The translations under genes and the position numbers were made by a program. From the NCBI RefSeq assembly GCF_020379485.1, contig NC_063437.1:1116001-1180000 (forward strand): a stretch of DNA of 64,000 nt, given 5' to 3'. Below are positions 45,797 through 60,754 of the stretch, piece after piece. A model generated the notes under the pieces. That model had not been told where the DNA came from, did not search any database, and saw nothing but the letters and a program-made list of their open reading frames with translations. Within the stretch, counting starts at the first letter, position 1, and the number at the start of each line of letters is the position of its first letter. The DNA is from Brassica napus. Lineage: Eukaryota > Streptophyta > Magnoliopsida > Brassicales > Brassicaceae.

Positions 45797-46158
45797 TAAT
45801 AAATATTTATGGAGTTGTTTTATTGTTTATTTAAAAATGAAAGGTATTGTCACTGTTGTAATATAGGAAGAAGATCGTTGTAATATAGGTAGAAGATCAA
45901 GGGAATCTAAAAATAAAGATCTTCTGTTTTAATTGTATTTGTATATACCATATCGTAAACTATCTATAACGGAAAGTTTTTATTTGTAATCTTGGGATAA
46001 AGAGCTTGTAATTTTCAGACTATTGTGAGGTTAAGAGAAAAGATCCTTCTCCAAAATTAGAGGTTCGAAGCTGTGAACTGCGTGAACAAATTGTTTGTGT
46101 TGTCTATTTCTTTTGCTCAGATTACTCTCATTTTTCCAATTGAAATTCTGCACAAGTC
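45797..46158. other. Upstream region of neprosin copy 3
   Basis: Part of it (TAAAGAGCTTGTAATTTTCA, then GGTTCGAAGC-GTGAAC) matches the region upstream of copy 2, so it belongs to the duplicated unit. A CTCAG/TTTAG acceptor-like site before the start in both copies suggests a 5'UTR intron. The W-box array of copy 2 is not present here. Confidence 0.45.
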
Positions 46159-48434
<2,276 letters not shown>

Positions 48435-48922
48435 AGATTTCATATCTATGTATACTCTAATTTGCTAAAGTTGTATTGTGCTCCGGATGGTTGTGAATGT
48501 AGACCAAGTCTACTTCATTCTCTAGAGTTATTTAGTTATATCTAAAAACTAAGTTTGCTTATTACTTTTTGCATGTCTTCTTCTCAAATTTTTCAAGTTT
48601 GGTTATCACCTTTGGTTATGGATGGGAATGTGTCTGGTGGAGAAAAAGTTTAGAACTTAATTAACATAAATTAGGAAAACACTGATACTGGTAATGGTTT
48701 CATAGTATAAGATGGGAGACAAACTCGTTGCATCAAGTCAAGAAGGAAAGGAACCAACTGTCAGATTTTATCATCAATGAAAGCGTATGAAATTAATGTA
48801 TTCATGTATTAGAGATTAGGCATATCACCAAAGTGGCTGGTGGACAAATCTAATTGGTTTCCATGGTTTACTAAAGTTTATTAGGGAATCCTAGTTCAAT
48901 GATGGGTTTTTAAAAGTCTAAA
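48435..48922. other. 3' flank of neprosin copy 3
   Basis: Bases 48475-48570 repeat the 3' flank of copy 2. The remainder has no gene. Confidence 0.45.
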
Positions 48923-49397
48923 CTAGATTGTGTCGGGTGGTTATTTTTATTTTTACACACATAAATATTATTTTATACATGATTAATTCTACATAATTTT
49001 AATATATACCATATTACTAATTGTTTAATATAACATTTTAAAAGATAAAAATTTTGTTTTTAAAATAAACACAAAATTAACTAAATATTTAAAAGTTTTT
49101 TGAGTAAAAAATAAAATGTACATATATGTTATAAATAAACACGAAATTAATTAAATATTAAAATTTTATTTTAATGAATATATTTATATTGTAAATGGAA
49201 ATATATGAAATATTTTATTCAAATACAATTTCAGATAAAATATAGAAATATCTATTTAATTCATTTATTTTAAAATAATCTGATTAATTTAAATATTTAT
49301 AAGAAAATAATCATTTAAATAACTATCTATGGGTGGTCCAAAATAAATAAAAAATTACACATAAATTAAGTCATGGCTTCTGTTTTAATAGTATAGA
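48923..49397 (-). mobile_element. Short non-autonomous Helitron (475 bp)
   Basis: On the minus strand it starts A|TCTATACTATTAAAACAG, an excellent crucifer Helitron 5' end, and finishes CCACCCGACACAATCTAG|T. The 3' hairpin is weak. AT-rich, non-coding. Confidence 0.65.
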
Positions 49398-49985
49398 TTC
49401 AATAATTATTTAATGATTCTAAATTATCTTTAATATCAGTGTTATCGGAAATTATATTTGTAAATTATACAACATAGATTTTAACGCCTGGTGTTTTTAA
49501 TTAAGATTTATGCTATCAAAATCTAATGTTATTTAAAATTAAATGATGTTAGAAACTAATATTATAATTTAACTACAATTTTAAGTACTGTATTAAAATA
49601 TAATGTTATCAAACTATTCTGTAAAAAAAACTGTATATAAATCTATTTGAAATAAAGTCCAATGGATATTTATGAGTAAATTATTAAAAATAAATCCAAT
49701 GTATATTGAAAAGATTTTATAATTTGCACGCATAATTTCACAAAGATAATAATAAAAGTTTGATTATAAGAAATTTAAAATTTTGAAAAATCTATAGATA
49801 GACTTTAATACTATAAATCCTGTAAATACGGATCAACATATCTTAAATATGAGTATTAAAAAAGTTTGAAAAAAAAATTATTGACAAATTACCTTTTCCT
49901 CAAAGCAGTCGAGAAAAAAAAAAAAACTATTTCCGTAATAAAAAAGGAGCTGCTGGTGACCTCACCGACTCCAAAAACTAGGGCT

Positions 49986-49993
49986 TATAAATA
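49986..49993 (+). promoter_or_regulatory. TATA box of the SKP1-like gene
   Basis: TATAAATA 90 bp upstream of the SKP1 start codon, followed by a CA-rich leader. Confidence 0.6.
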
Positions 49994-50082
49994 CAAACAA
50001 GCATCGGCTCATAACTTCATTCACTACCTTAACCATTCAATCAAATTCTTTAAGAGAAACTCGCAACACACAACAAGCCAAG

Positions 50083-50562
50083 ATGTCAAAGAAGATCATG
50101 TTGAAGAGCTCTGACGGAGAATCCTTCGAGGTGGAAGAAGAGGTTGCTCGTCAATCACAGACTTTAGCAAATCTCATCGAAGACAATTGCGCCGATGGCG
50201 AGATCCCGATTGCGAACGTCACAAGCAAAATCCTCGGCATGGTGGTAGAATACTGCAAGAAGCACGTCGTGGTGGTCGATGGAGGTGATGATTCATCTTC
50301 CTCCTCCACCTCCGAGGAGGATCTCAAGAAGTGGGACGCTGACTTCATGCCAATCGATCAGTCCACTATGTTTGACCTGATCTTGGCTGCGAATTACTTA
50401 AACGTTGCAAGCCTGCTTGATCTCGCTACCCAGACAGTTGCTGATATGATCGCAGCATGCAAGGATGCTGCAGAGATTCGCGCAAAGTTTGGCATCGAGA
50501 ATGATTTTACACCAGAGGAAGAAGAAGAGATTGTCAAGGAGAACCAATGGGCTTTTGAATGA
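50083..50562 (+). CDS. SKP1-like protein (SCF ubiquitin ligase adaptor), 159 aa
   Basis: Links F-box proteins to cullin 1 in SCF E3 ligases. The N-terminal POZ fold is seen in [21 protein letters not shown] and [17 protein letters not shown]. An acidic/Ser-rich loop ([17 protein letters not shown]) precedes the C-terminal F-box-binding helices [16 protein letters not shown] (here [13 protein letters not shown]), [12 protein letters not shown] and FTPEEEEEI, ending in NQWAFE as in nearly all SKP1 proteins. Intronless, normal length, with the start in good context. By order it corresponds to Arabidopsis ASK5/ASK13 (At3g60020/At3g60010, recalled). The segment after VADMI reads [10 protein letters not shown] rather than the usual GKTPEEIR, a divergence shared with the relic downstream. 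Confidence 0.93.
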   Translation: MSKKIMLKSSDGESFEVEEEVARQSQTLANLIEDNCADGEIPIANVTSKILGMVVEYCKKHVVVVDGGDDSSSSSTSEEDLKKWDADFMPIDQSTMFDLILAANYLNVASLLDLATQTVADMIAACKDAAEIRAKFGIENDFTPEEEEEIVKENQWAFE

Positions 50563-51569
50563 AACCCTAACTAGTTTGTTTGTTTTTATTTTATTTTTAT
50601 TATAAGGATATAAACCAATGGTGTTTTGCTATGGAGACAATCTTTAGTTAGATATTAATATATGTTTTAGCAATTTTATGAGCGATCTTATCGAAAGTCT
50701 TTCGTTTATGATCAATTCTTGAATGTTCTATTGCATCTTCTTTTTCTTATCATATCTTCTAACCAATGGGCTTCTTCTTGGTTTTAGTGTTGACGTAGGA
50801 ATGTAGGATGAGAATATGAAACAGGATAAAAACGCGTTTTGATTTTCTGATAGGTTAAGTTGATTTATATCACAATCACTCATATGTAAAATTGTCATAT
50901 GATTCAATTCAACATTCTAAATCAAAATTGTGAAAGTTGTATTGTGTTGTGCTGCGAATGGGTTGTTAGAAACGAATTCTAAGACGTATAATCCAACGAA
51001 ACAATGTCTATGGCTAACAATGATGAGTTCAGATAGTAACTAAAACTTTTAGAATATCTAAGTGACTGAGAGATCATACGTTTTAAGTTTTGTTGGATTT
51101 TCAGAAAGAGTTGAATTACATGCATGAATTGTTATATTCAAAAAAAAAAGAATTACATGAATTGTGCTTCATCCTAGATGGATCCACAACTTAGTACCTC
51201 ATAGTTGTTCAAAGGAAAAACAACAACATAAGATGACTAGAAACACAGTATATATTTTAGGACAAACCTAGATTAATGTACTACCTTTCATAAAAATTTA
51301 ATCAGTTCAATAAACAAATTCATTCTTCATATAATTCACTTATAACTCATATAAAATTTTATTTACCATCATATATTTTACAAACCTTATTTCATATTAA
51401 CACAAAACATCATATATTTTCTGTAAGTTAAATATATAAAATGAATTGTATTTAATTATTTACTAAATGAGTTTTTTTTATATAAATAGGAACCCATTAA
51501 AATATTTCATAATTGACTGTGACAAAGTCCAGCTCTTAGTAACTTTTAAAAAACTGAGAGTTGGACGTT
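50563..51569. other. Intergenic between SKP1 gene and SKP1 relic
   Basis: Contains the 3' flank of the SKP1 gene and AT-rich DNA; no further gene seen. Confidence 0.4.
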
Positions 51570-51764
51570 ACCCACGATTCTCAATCTCATCCGGGTTTCG
51601 AACTACCTTAACATCTCAAACCTCTAACTTGCCAGATGGTCGCTGATATGATCTCGGCTTGCAAAGACCCAAATGAGATTCGCGTAAAGTTCGAGATCAA
51701 GAACGATTTTACACCGGAGGAAGAAGAAAAAGATCGCCGGAAGAATCAATGGACTTTTCAGTGA
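51570..51764 (+). pseudogene. Truncated SKP1-like relic
   Basis: Only the C-terminal third survives. AATCTCATCCG...AACTACCTTAACATC matches the LIL-ANYLN region. A stop or frameshift falls near 51623, then the frame from 51633 codes [17 protein letters not shown] and [18 protein letters not shown] to TGA at 51762-51764. The N-terminal POZ half is absent. The shared SACKD/AACKD variant makes it a tandem duplicate of the gene at 50083. Confidence 0.88.
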
Positions 51765-52491
51765 GCGTATAATAACCCAAATAAAATTTTTTCGTCAGAT
51801 ATATATCGTTTTCTGCTTATTGAGCTTATAAATCAAGAAGCAGCTCTATTGACTATATATGAATCAGTTGATGATTAGATGACTTTGAATCTATTCTATT
51901 AAATCTCTATGAACTGGGTTCTATATATCGATTTTAATTCTGCACTGCTTCGAGCCCTGTTCACTACACATGACTCAGAGAAATTCAAAACCCTTATAAA
52001 AAAAAAACTATAAACACATGTGCAACCTGTGTGTTTAAAAGCTTGAGTGCACCCACAACCTTCTGTCAATGATCTTTCTCCTCTTGCTAATTATAAACAC
52101 ATTCGTTAACCAAATAAATAAATTAGCATTATAATAAGATTGCCTACTGGACTTTCTGATGGGCTTAGATGAAGTCTACGTTACCTCTTGTTTGCTATTC
52201 TCATTTACAGTCTTAGATGAGGCCCAAGCCCGGCCCATGACATGATAAAGATATCGGTAAGGCTCAATAAGGAAGGGGAACTGTGTTGACATAATACATA
52301 ATAATAGGTTTTTAGTGTAAATAATAATTACTAAGAGTGTAATTGTGTAAATTCCCAAAACTCTGAGGGTCTCTAGAAACAAAAGACGGAAGAAGTGTCG
52401 GAGGCTGTGCGAGACTTGTAATAACTTGTTTGCTTCTTCTTCATATATACAAATTAGCTTTTATCCGATCCTCAGCGAAGAATCGATTACG
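51765..52491. other. Intergenic and MAP2 promoter side
   Basis: No gene seen. The last ~110 bp are the likely leader of MAP2. Confidence 0.4.
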
Positions 52492-54711
<2,220 letters not shown>

Positions 54712-55511
54712 TTCAGAGATACTTTGTTATTTGCTCTGTTTGTTTGCTCTCATACACTCTGTTCTTGAGACTGCACACTACTTGTTTCTTTTGATTCCTT
54801 TTAATACAACATTCAATGCCTGTTGAACATTAATTATCTTACTAGTAATCTCCATTAAAGATGATAAGCAAGTAGTGTGAAGCTTCTTGCTTTGGGGGGG
54901 AAAAGAAGTTTCCTTTACATACAAAATGAATATATGGGAAGAGAAGTGGTGAAGAGAGGCTAGGTGAGCTAGGGCCCACATCACCGGCGCGTGGGTAGCA
55001 ACCGCTACAACGAACACACTAACCTACTGCCACTGGAGTTGCAGACCGAACAAATCGTTTATTGGTTGTAATAACACACTCATCATCACCGCTTTGGTTC
55101 AAAATACTCTACGTATATATACTGTCATTACACTTATTCGAGTTGGATACAACAACAGAGTCTACACACATTCAAATTGTCCTGACGCATCCAAATTGTT
55201 TTTCCTTACCTCTGAACTGAGAAGCTTGTCGAAAATCGAAACTGAAGTATTGATACTAACCGGCGGCGTGTCTACCTCGAGTCTTTTTCACCTAACCAAA
55301 TAGCATATACCAAATCACAAAATAATTATAGAGATGACTACTAGATAGGAACGGCAAGTTTGTAATTGTTACAAAAATAATCCTGAGGCATGAACTCAAA
55401 AGCTATTCAACAATACCATTACTATGAAAGCTTTTAATCATATAATTTCATTTTCAATCTTACCTTGGGTGGTTTCCAGGTCACTACTTTACATGCAGGT
55501 ATGTTCTTAGC
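54712..55511. other. Intergenic, no gene seen
   Basis: Includes the MAP2 3'UTR region. Short frames on both strands show no similarity I recognise. Confidence 0.4.
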
Positions 55512-56368
55512 TTATCTAGCTTTTGCACCTAGCTGTTTCCTACAACATGATGCACCACAGTAGCAATCTTGATCTGCACCAAACTGAACAAACCTGTGCT
55601 ATATTTCTTAGTGTCACAGCTAAACACTATACTATAAAGTAATTAACCCAAGGAAATGTTCTTACTGGTAATCATAGGTCAGGTGCTCTCCTTTGGTTAT
55701 GTAACGGTTGGCAAATATGCCAATCCTTGTCTCTCCATCAATTATCCTAATGGATACAAAGAATGTTACTTTGCTTAGAAGAAAAGAGAGGAGATGTATG
55801 ATAGTTATAAGTTAAGAATAACCAACTTGTAACATACCAACCTGGACTAGTTTCATTTTCTTGATGTGTCTTTGTTGGAACGGCTTGTTGGTGCATTCAC
55901 ATGTGCACTTGCAGCTAGACGAACAACTTGAGAGTAGCATCCTATTAAAGCGAACAGTTAACATCAAGGAACATACTAACAACAACAAACAAAGACAAAT
56001 ATGAATACGCCATGGTCTTTAACCCTCTTTTTAAGTTTCTTCTTCAGGTAGATATCTAAAAACTCAAGATCACGCGAAAACAAATAAAATGCAAAGAAGG
56101 GGGTTGTAACTGTAAACTGTAAAGTAAACCATAAAACATGAATCTCTAAGACAAGATACTGCGCTTTATGAAGACAGGCTTCCTCTTGTCCGATCCCTTA
56201 ATCTGTCTCGAAAACTTTCTGAAGCGTTTCCTAATTTGATTCAGACCGGAACCCTAAGAATAAAAAAAAAACAGAGGAAACTGTAAAGACATTACGAAAC
56301 AGAGAAATAACTAAAGAAACTCAAGATTTAAGATCGATCGAACGCACCTTCTTCTTGTCGATAACCAT
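55512..56368 (-). pseudogene. SET-domain histone methyltransferase relic (ASHH3/ASHH4-like)
   Basis: Remains of an Ash1-type H3K36 methyltransferase gene. Exon-like pieces on the minus strand: 56368-56348 and 56253-about 56150 (MVIDKKKGSGLNQIR..., KPVFIKRS), 55941-55842 (AWS: LLSSCSSSCKCTCEC, NKPFQQRHIKKMKL), 55746-55666 (end of SET: IIDGETRIGIFA, KGEHLTYDY) and 55593-55512 (post-SET: FVQFGADQDCYCGASCC, then TAA). Between the AWS piece and the last SET piece there is only ~95 bp, so the start and core of SET, including the NHSCNPN cofactor motif, are gone. A stop also ends the second piece. By order it would be ASHH4 (At3g59960). Confidence 0.88.
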
Positions 56369-56998
56369 GGACACAGACCTGAATAATTTGATAAATTGAA
56401 TTATAGTCCCAATTTGAATTCGATTTTTGAGATTCCGGGTGAAAATCAAGTACGCACGGTGAAGTTACGAAGAAGAGAGAAAGAGAAGAAACAATCAATG
56501 ATCTTCAATGGTGGATGCGATCATCAGAGAGTGAACAGACGCGAAGAAGAAATTGAGCGGCAGTTTTTTTAAATACTACGCCCAAAGGGAAACTGTCATT
56601 TCGCTGAGTAATCCAGGCCCGCTAATTTTTAGAATAAAATGGGCTTTAGTAGACTGGCCCAAAGTAAATCCCAATCAAATTACGCGGTAACAAAAATCAA
56701 TTAGTCGCATCCACGTTTATTCGGCTATAATTATATAATAAAAAAACAATTCATTACTAATGTATCATAAGTCCTTAACTTATCCCCTTATTATTAATAC
56801 AGAAGCAAATTGTAAGAAAAACCTTCAAATGGTAAATTATTTACATGTATGCTATTTAAGCTGATGTGTCACCTTATCAATCATTCTCAGCCTTCAATTC
56901 AAACAACTCTTACTACACTAGAGTATTTACGACTTGGTCCAACTATTATCAATTACAGTATATTATATATCATTAATTAAAACACGTTGTTAAAGACA
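56369..56998. other. Intergenic, no gene seen
   Basis: The SET relic's promoter side followed by AT-rich DNA. Confidence 0.35.
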
Positions 56999-57090
56999 TC
57001 TATCCTATACTAAAAGCCAAATATAAAGGGATTATAGGATGTCCACGTCGGCAATTATATTTGGCCAATGAAAACATTTCATTAATCCAC
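56999..57090 (+). mobile_element. Helitron-like 5' terminus upstream of the RPA-like gene
   Basis: A|TCTATCCTATACTAAAAGCC resembles the Helitron 5' start. The following GGATGTCCACGTCGGC, AATTA-containing and GGCCAATGAAAAC blocks match the DNA after the Helitron-like end at 15887 (CATGTCCACGTCATC, TTAGCCAATAGG). No matching CTAG 3' end was found before the window edge. Confidence 0.5.
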
Positions 57091-57461
57091 GCTGGATGTA
57101 CAAAACTCAACTCTTAATTTCGTATGGGCTTCAATTTGCTACCTCTGGGCTTCGTCGTATACACTGGGCTTCCGACACAATCTATCGGTTCAATTAAAAA
57201 AAAAAACCAAACCTCGACGGTGAACACGAGGGTCTCCGCCTCTCAAGAGGATCTACTCCTCTAACTCTTCGTCTTTCACTGTTTCTCTCCATCGTTTCAG
57301 TTCTCTCAATCTACATCTCCACAATCAATTCTCCACTACATCTCGATCCATCAATTTCTTCTTAATGGATGCGTTTCTCTTTGCTCTTTCTCTGCTACTT
57401 TATATACTCATTCTCTCTCCCGCATGCAAATCTAACCCTTGAACTTCTCTAACCTCAATCC

Positions 57462-59974
57462 ATGGCGCCGAAACCGAATGGAAAATGCCCTATCACCTCC
57501 GAGTCTGATGATAACGTCATGTTCTTTCGAGATGTCTCACCGGGTCCACACGAAACCCAGCTTCGTTTCCGCTTGATTCATTTCTGGGAGGCTTGGAACC
57601 CTCTAAAGAAGACGCTTATTGGCATTGAGATGCTTCTAATCGACGAACAGGTACTTGATTTCACCGACCATCGTTTTTTGATTCGTTGTGTTTTAGATCG
57701 TCGTTTAGGTCTCACTTATATTTAGTAGAATAAGATCTCACATAGATTTAGACGCTTATTGACGTTTGTTTCTTTTCAAATTTTATATATCTCTAGAAAA
57801 TTTAAAACAACGCTTTGATTGTTTGTGTATTTTACGCAGGGAACTGTTATCCAAGGCTTCATTTCGCCAGGACGTATTGAGAGATATTTGCCTAAAATGA
57901 AGCCTGGATCGGTTTACAAACTCAACAATTTCTACGGATCAAGCAACAAGTCAGTGTATCGGGTTTCTGATCATGCCGTGACGGCGTCGTTCTCATGGAA
58001 CTCTGAACTCTCTGTTCTTGAAGACAGCCCCATCCATTTTGATGAAGACAGATTCCGATTTCATTCCTTTGAGGATTTCCAAGCTAGCTGCGATCGCAAA
58101 GGAGACCTCTACGGTAATCTCACTTATCCCCCACACTAACTCTTAGTTGCAGTGCTTGATGATTAGAGATATATTTGTCTTTCTTGCTGCTCGGATATAA
58201 ATCTTGAATTTTGCTTAAAATGCGTTTTGGGTTTGATATATTTGTCTTTCTTGCTGCTCGGATATAAATCTCGAATTTTTCTTTAAATGCGTTTTAGGTT
58301 TGTGAGAATCATTCTGTGAAATATATAAATGACAAATGAAATTCACTAATTCTGTTTGTAACAGTAGAAAGGATTTTTTACGACCCTCGGGTATTGAATT
58401 TTTTTTGAGGGTTTTATCGTAGCATAGTATGATTAGGATCTGTTAGCTGCTTCAGTAGCTTTAGTACTATGTCTGTTTCGGTTTTGTGTGGTCATGTAAT
58501 AGTAGATTAATTATTTCGTACTCTTCTTACTTACACGCTTGATGAACAATTGGATAGATGTTGTCGGCCACATGAAGCTGGTTAATGGACAGAGTTTCAT
58601 TGGGACCCCAGTCCTTGACGAAGTGGAGATAGCAAGGGCGAGGCATGTTCTGGTTCATGTGCAGTCACACGAGTATGTTTTTTTTATTTATTTCTTAAAC
58701 ACCCTTTCTCTCTATTTCTATTAACCATTCAGTGATGATATTTTGCAGTGGACCTGTGATGAAGCTCTACCTTTGGGACCAGGCTGCAAAAGAGTTTTGC
58801 AAAAAATTCAAATCATACGAAAACACCCCCACCGTGTTATTGGTGACGGCCGTTAACCCTAAGAGTCTCGGAGGTTACGGTTTCTAACTTTAGTATAGCT
58901 TTTTTACAGTTACATATCTACTCTTTGTGCTCTTTAAATGGGTTTTGCTTAATACAATAGGTACTCTTGCCCTGACTTCAATGTCATCCTCACGTGTTTT
59001 TATGGATTACGATGTCCAACCTACGATCGACTATTTCGGCTGGTAAATATATATATTTGTGTGTTTACATGTACTCTTTCGCTACATAACCCCTTATCAA
59101 TGACTGACTGGATCAATGCTTACTACTCTGTCTCAGGTTGGGCTCTAACCCACAGAGTGCTGAGGAGGTTAATGTCGAAGTGGTTACTAAACGAGAGACA
59201 CTGACCATAGGAGAAATATTCTCCTACATCAAGCAGGGATCTACGAAGGTACAACTAGGTGTAAATATTTCTTAGTTATTGATTCAAATCTTTGAGTCTT
59301 ATATAGCTTTGCGGTGCAGGAGGCTTTTTTTGAGTGCACGGCTACGATTAATGATGTGGTCTATGGCTCAACCTGGTATTACATATCATGCAGTGGGTGC
59401 CATACTAAGGTTATGAAAGGCCCAACTTCGTTGATGTGTTCGAAATGTGGGAAAGTCAACATATCTGGAGTAGCACAGTATTTACTCTAAACTCAGAACT
59501 CAGTAACGCTTTGAATGGTATTAGCTTCTAATTTTTTCATGACAGGTACCGTGCACATATATCTGTATATGACAACAGTGAACAAGCTGTTTTTGTACTG
59601 CTTGGGGATGCTGGTTTTGAGTTGACTGGGAAGCATGCTTCTGAATTAGTCAGCAACTATTTTGAGGTAACTTTCATCATTCAGTACTCTCAGTATTGGT
59701 ACTCTCAGTGCTGGTCCTCAAGTTGTGATTGAACATTGGTTAACTTGATTGTCAGGCTAATGGAAACCAAGGAGTTACCCAAGAGGTGCCTGTCCTGGAA
59801 GCTTTACTCAGCACCATCGGCCAGAAACATAACTTTTGTGTTAGTTACAAAGCACAACTTAGATGGGAAGTCTCGATCTTTAACTGTGACCAAGATTCTC
59901 CCTCTGGACACTCCACCAGTCACAGAAGCTTCGGAAGGAAACAACAATACTGCAACTTCGGAGGAAACATCTGA
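57462..59974 (+). CDS. RPA70/DUF223-like DNA-binding protein, frameshifted C-terminus
   Basis: Related to the large subunit of replication protein A, which binds single-stranded DNA through OB folds. Exons: 57462-57650, 57840-58113, 58558-58672, 58749-58873, 58961-59042, 59137-59248, 59320-59477, 59546-59666, 59756-59974 (464 aa). N-terminal OB fold of DUF223 type (GTVIQGFISPGRIERYL, MKPGSVYKLNNFYGS), middle OB fold (WIDVVGH-type: DVVGHMKLVNG, TPTVLLVTAVNPKS), C-terminal OB with zinc-binding CSGC...CSKC. In the last exon the frame leaves the expected one after QKHNFCV. The family-like tail (VTKHNLDGKSRSLTVTK...RLKCGK, stop at 60092) continues in another frame, so a 2-nt loss or 1-nt gain near 59840 is likely. 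May still be expressed in shortened form; the alternative is a recent pseudogene. Confidence 0.82.
58166..58303. repeat. Intronic tandem duplication (~70 bp)
   Basis: GATATATTTGTCTTTCTTGC occurs twice, each followed by TGCTCGGATATAAATCT and AAATGCGTTTT, inside intron 2 of the RPA-like gene. Confidence 0.85.
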
Positions 59975-60092
59975 GACTGGAAACACTGTGTGTGAAGCTT
60001 CCAAACACAGTGTGGATTCTGCAGAGGGGAGTAAGAGAACTAATGACATTGATGAGATGGGGAAAGCTAAACGCCTCAAGTGTGGGAAGTAG

Positions 60093-60754
60093 AGCTTCCG
60101 TGTGTCGTCTGATATCTTGCAAGGGACTGCATTTTAAGTGTTTCTTTCCAGTTTATTATTGACTCATGGTTTCTTTCAGTCTTTCTAATTTTTTTTAACT
60201 ACTCTGAATGATTATGTTTTGATAATCATGTGTTGCACTATTATTCTACTTCTTACGGATTATTACTCTGTCTCTTTAAGTGTTTTGAAATTTATACTTA
60301 TAACAAACAGGTCAATCATTTATGTATTTCAACATAGTATCATTTTCATATTTGGATGTGATCCTTAATGCATGAGTGCGAGAGAATTTGCTCATCACCA
60401 TTCCTAAAACAAAAAAACGTGTTCGTTAAGCAACATAATTACTCCAAGTAAATGATATATCAAGAGAAAATCAATCAAATTAATGATATTTCCTTCCAAT
60501 TACGTAAGACATTATTTGCATATCTTAGGCACTGATTTCCTTCCGTATACTTCCCTAAATATATAATCATTCTTAAAAATTCTACAAAAAGGAAACTCAG
60601 CTATCTATTTCCCATTGAAATCACCATTGGAAGTGTCTACCAAGCTTTAATCAACGTAAGTGTAAAAAAATTTTAACAGCCAAGAAAATACAAATCGTAG
60701 TCCATCTCTCTAACTGGTAATCGTTTTGATTCTAAGGATTGAAATATAGAAGCA
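60093..60754. other. Intergenic between the two RPA-like genes
   Basis: 3' flank of the first RPA-like gene, then AT-rich leader and promoter side of the second. No other gene seen. Confidence 0.4.
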
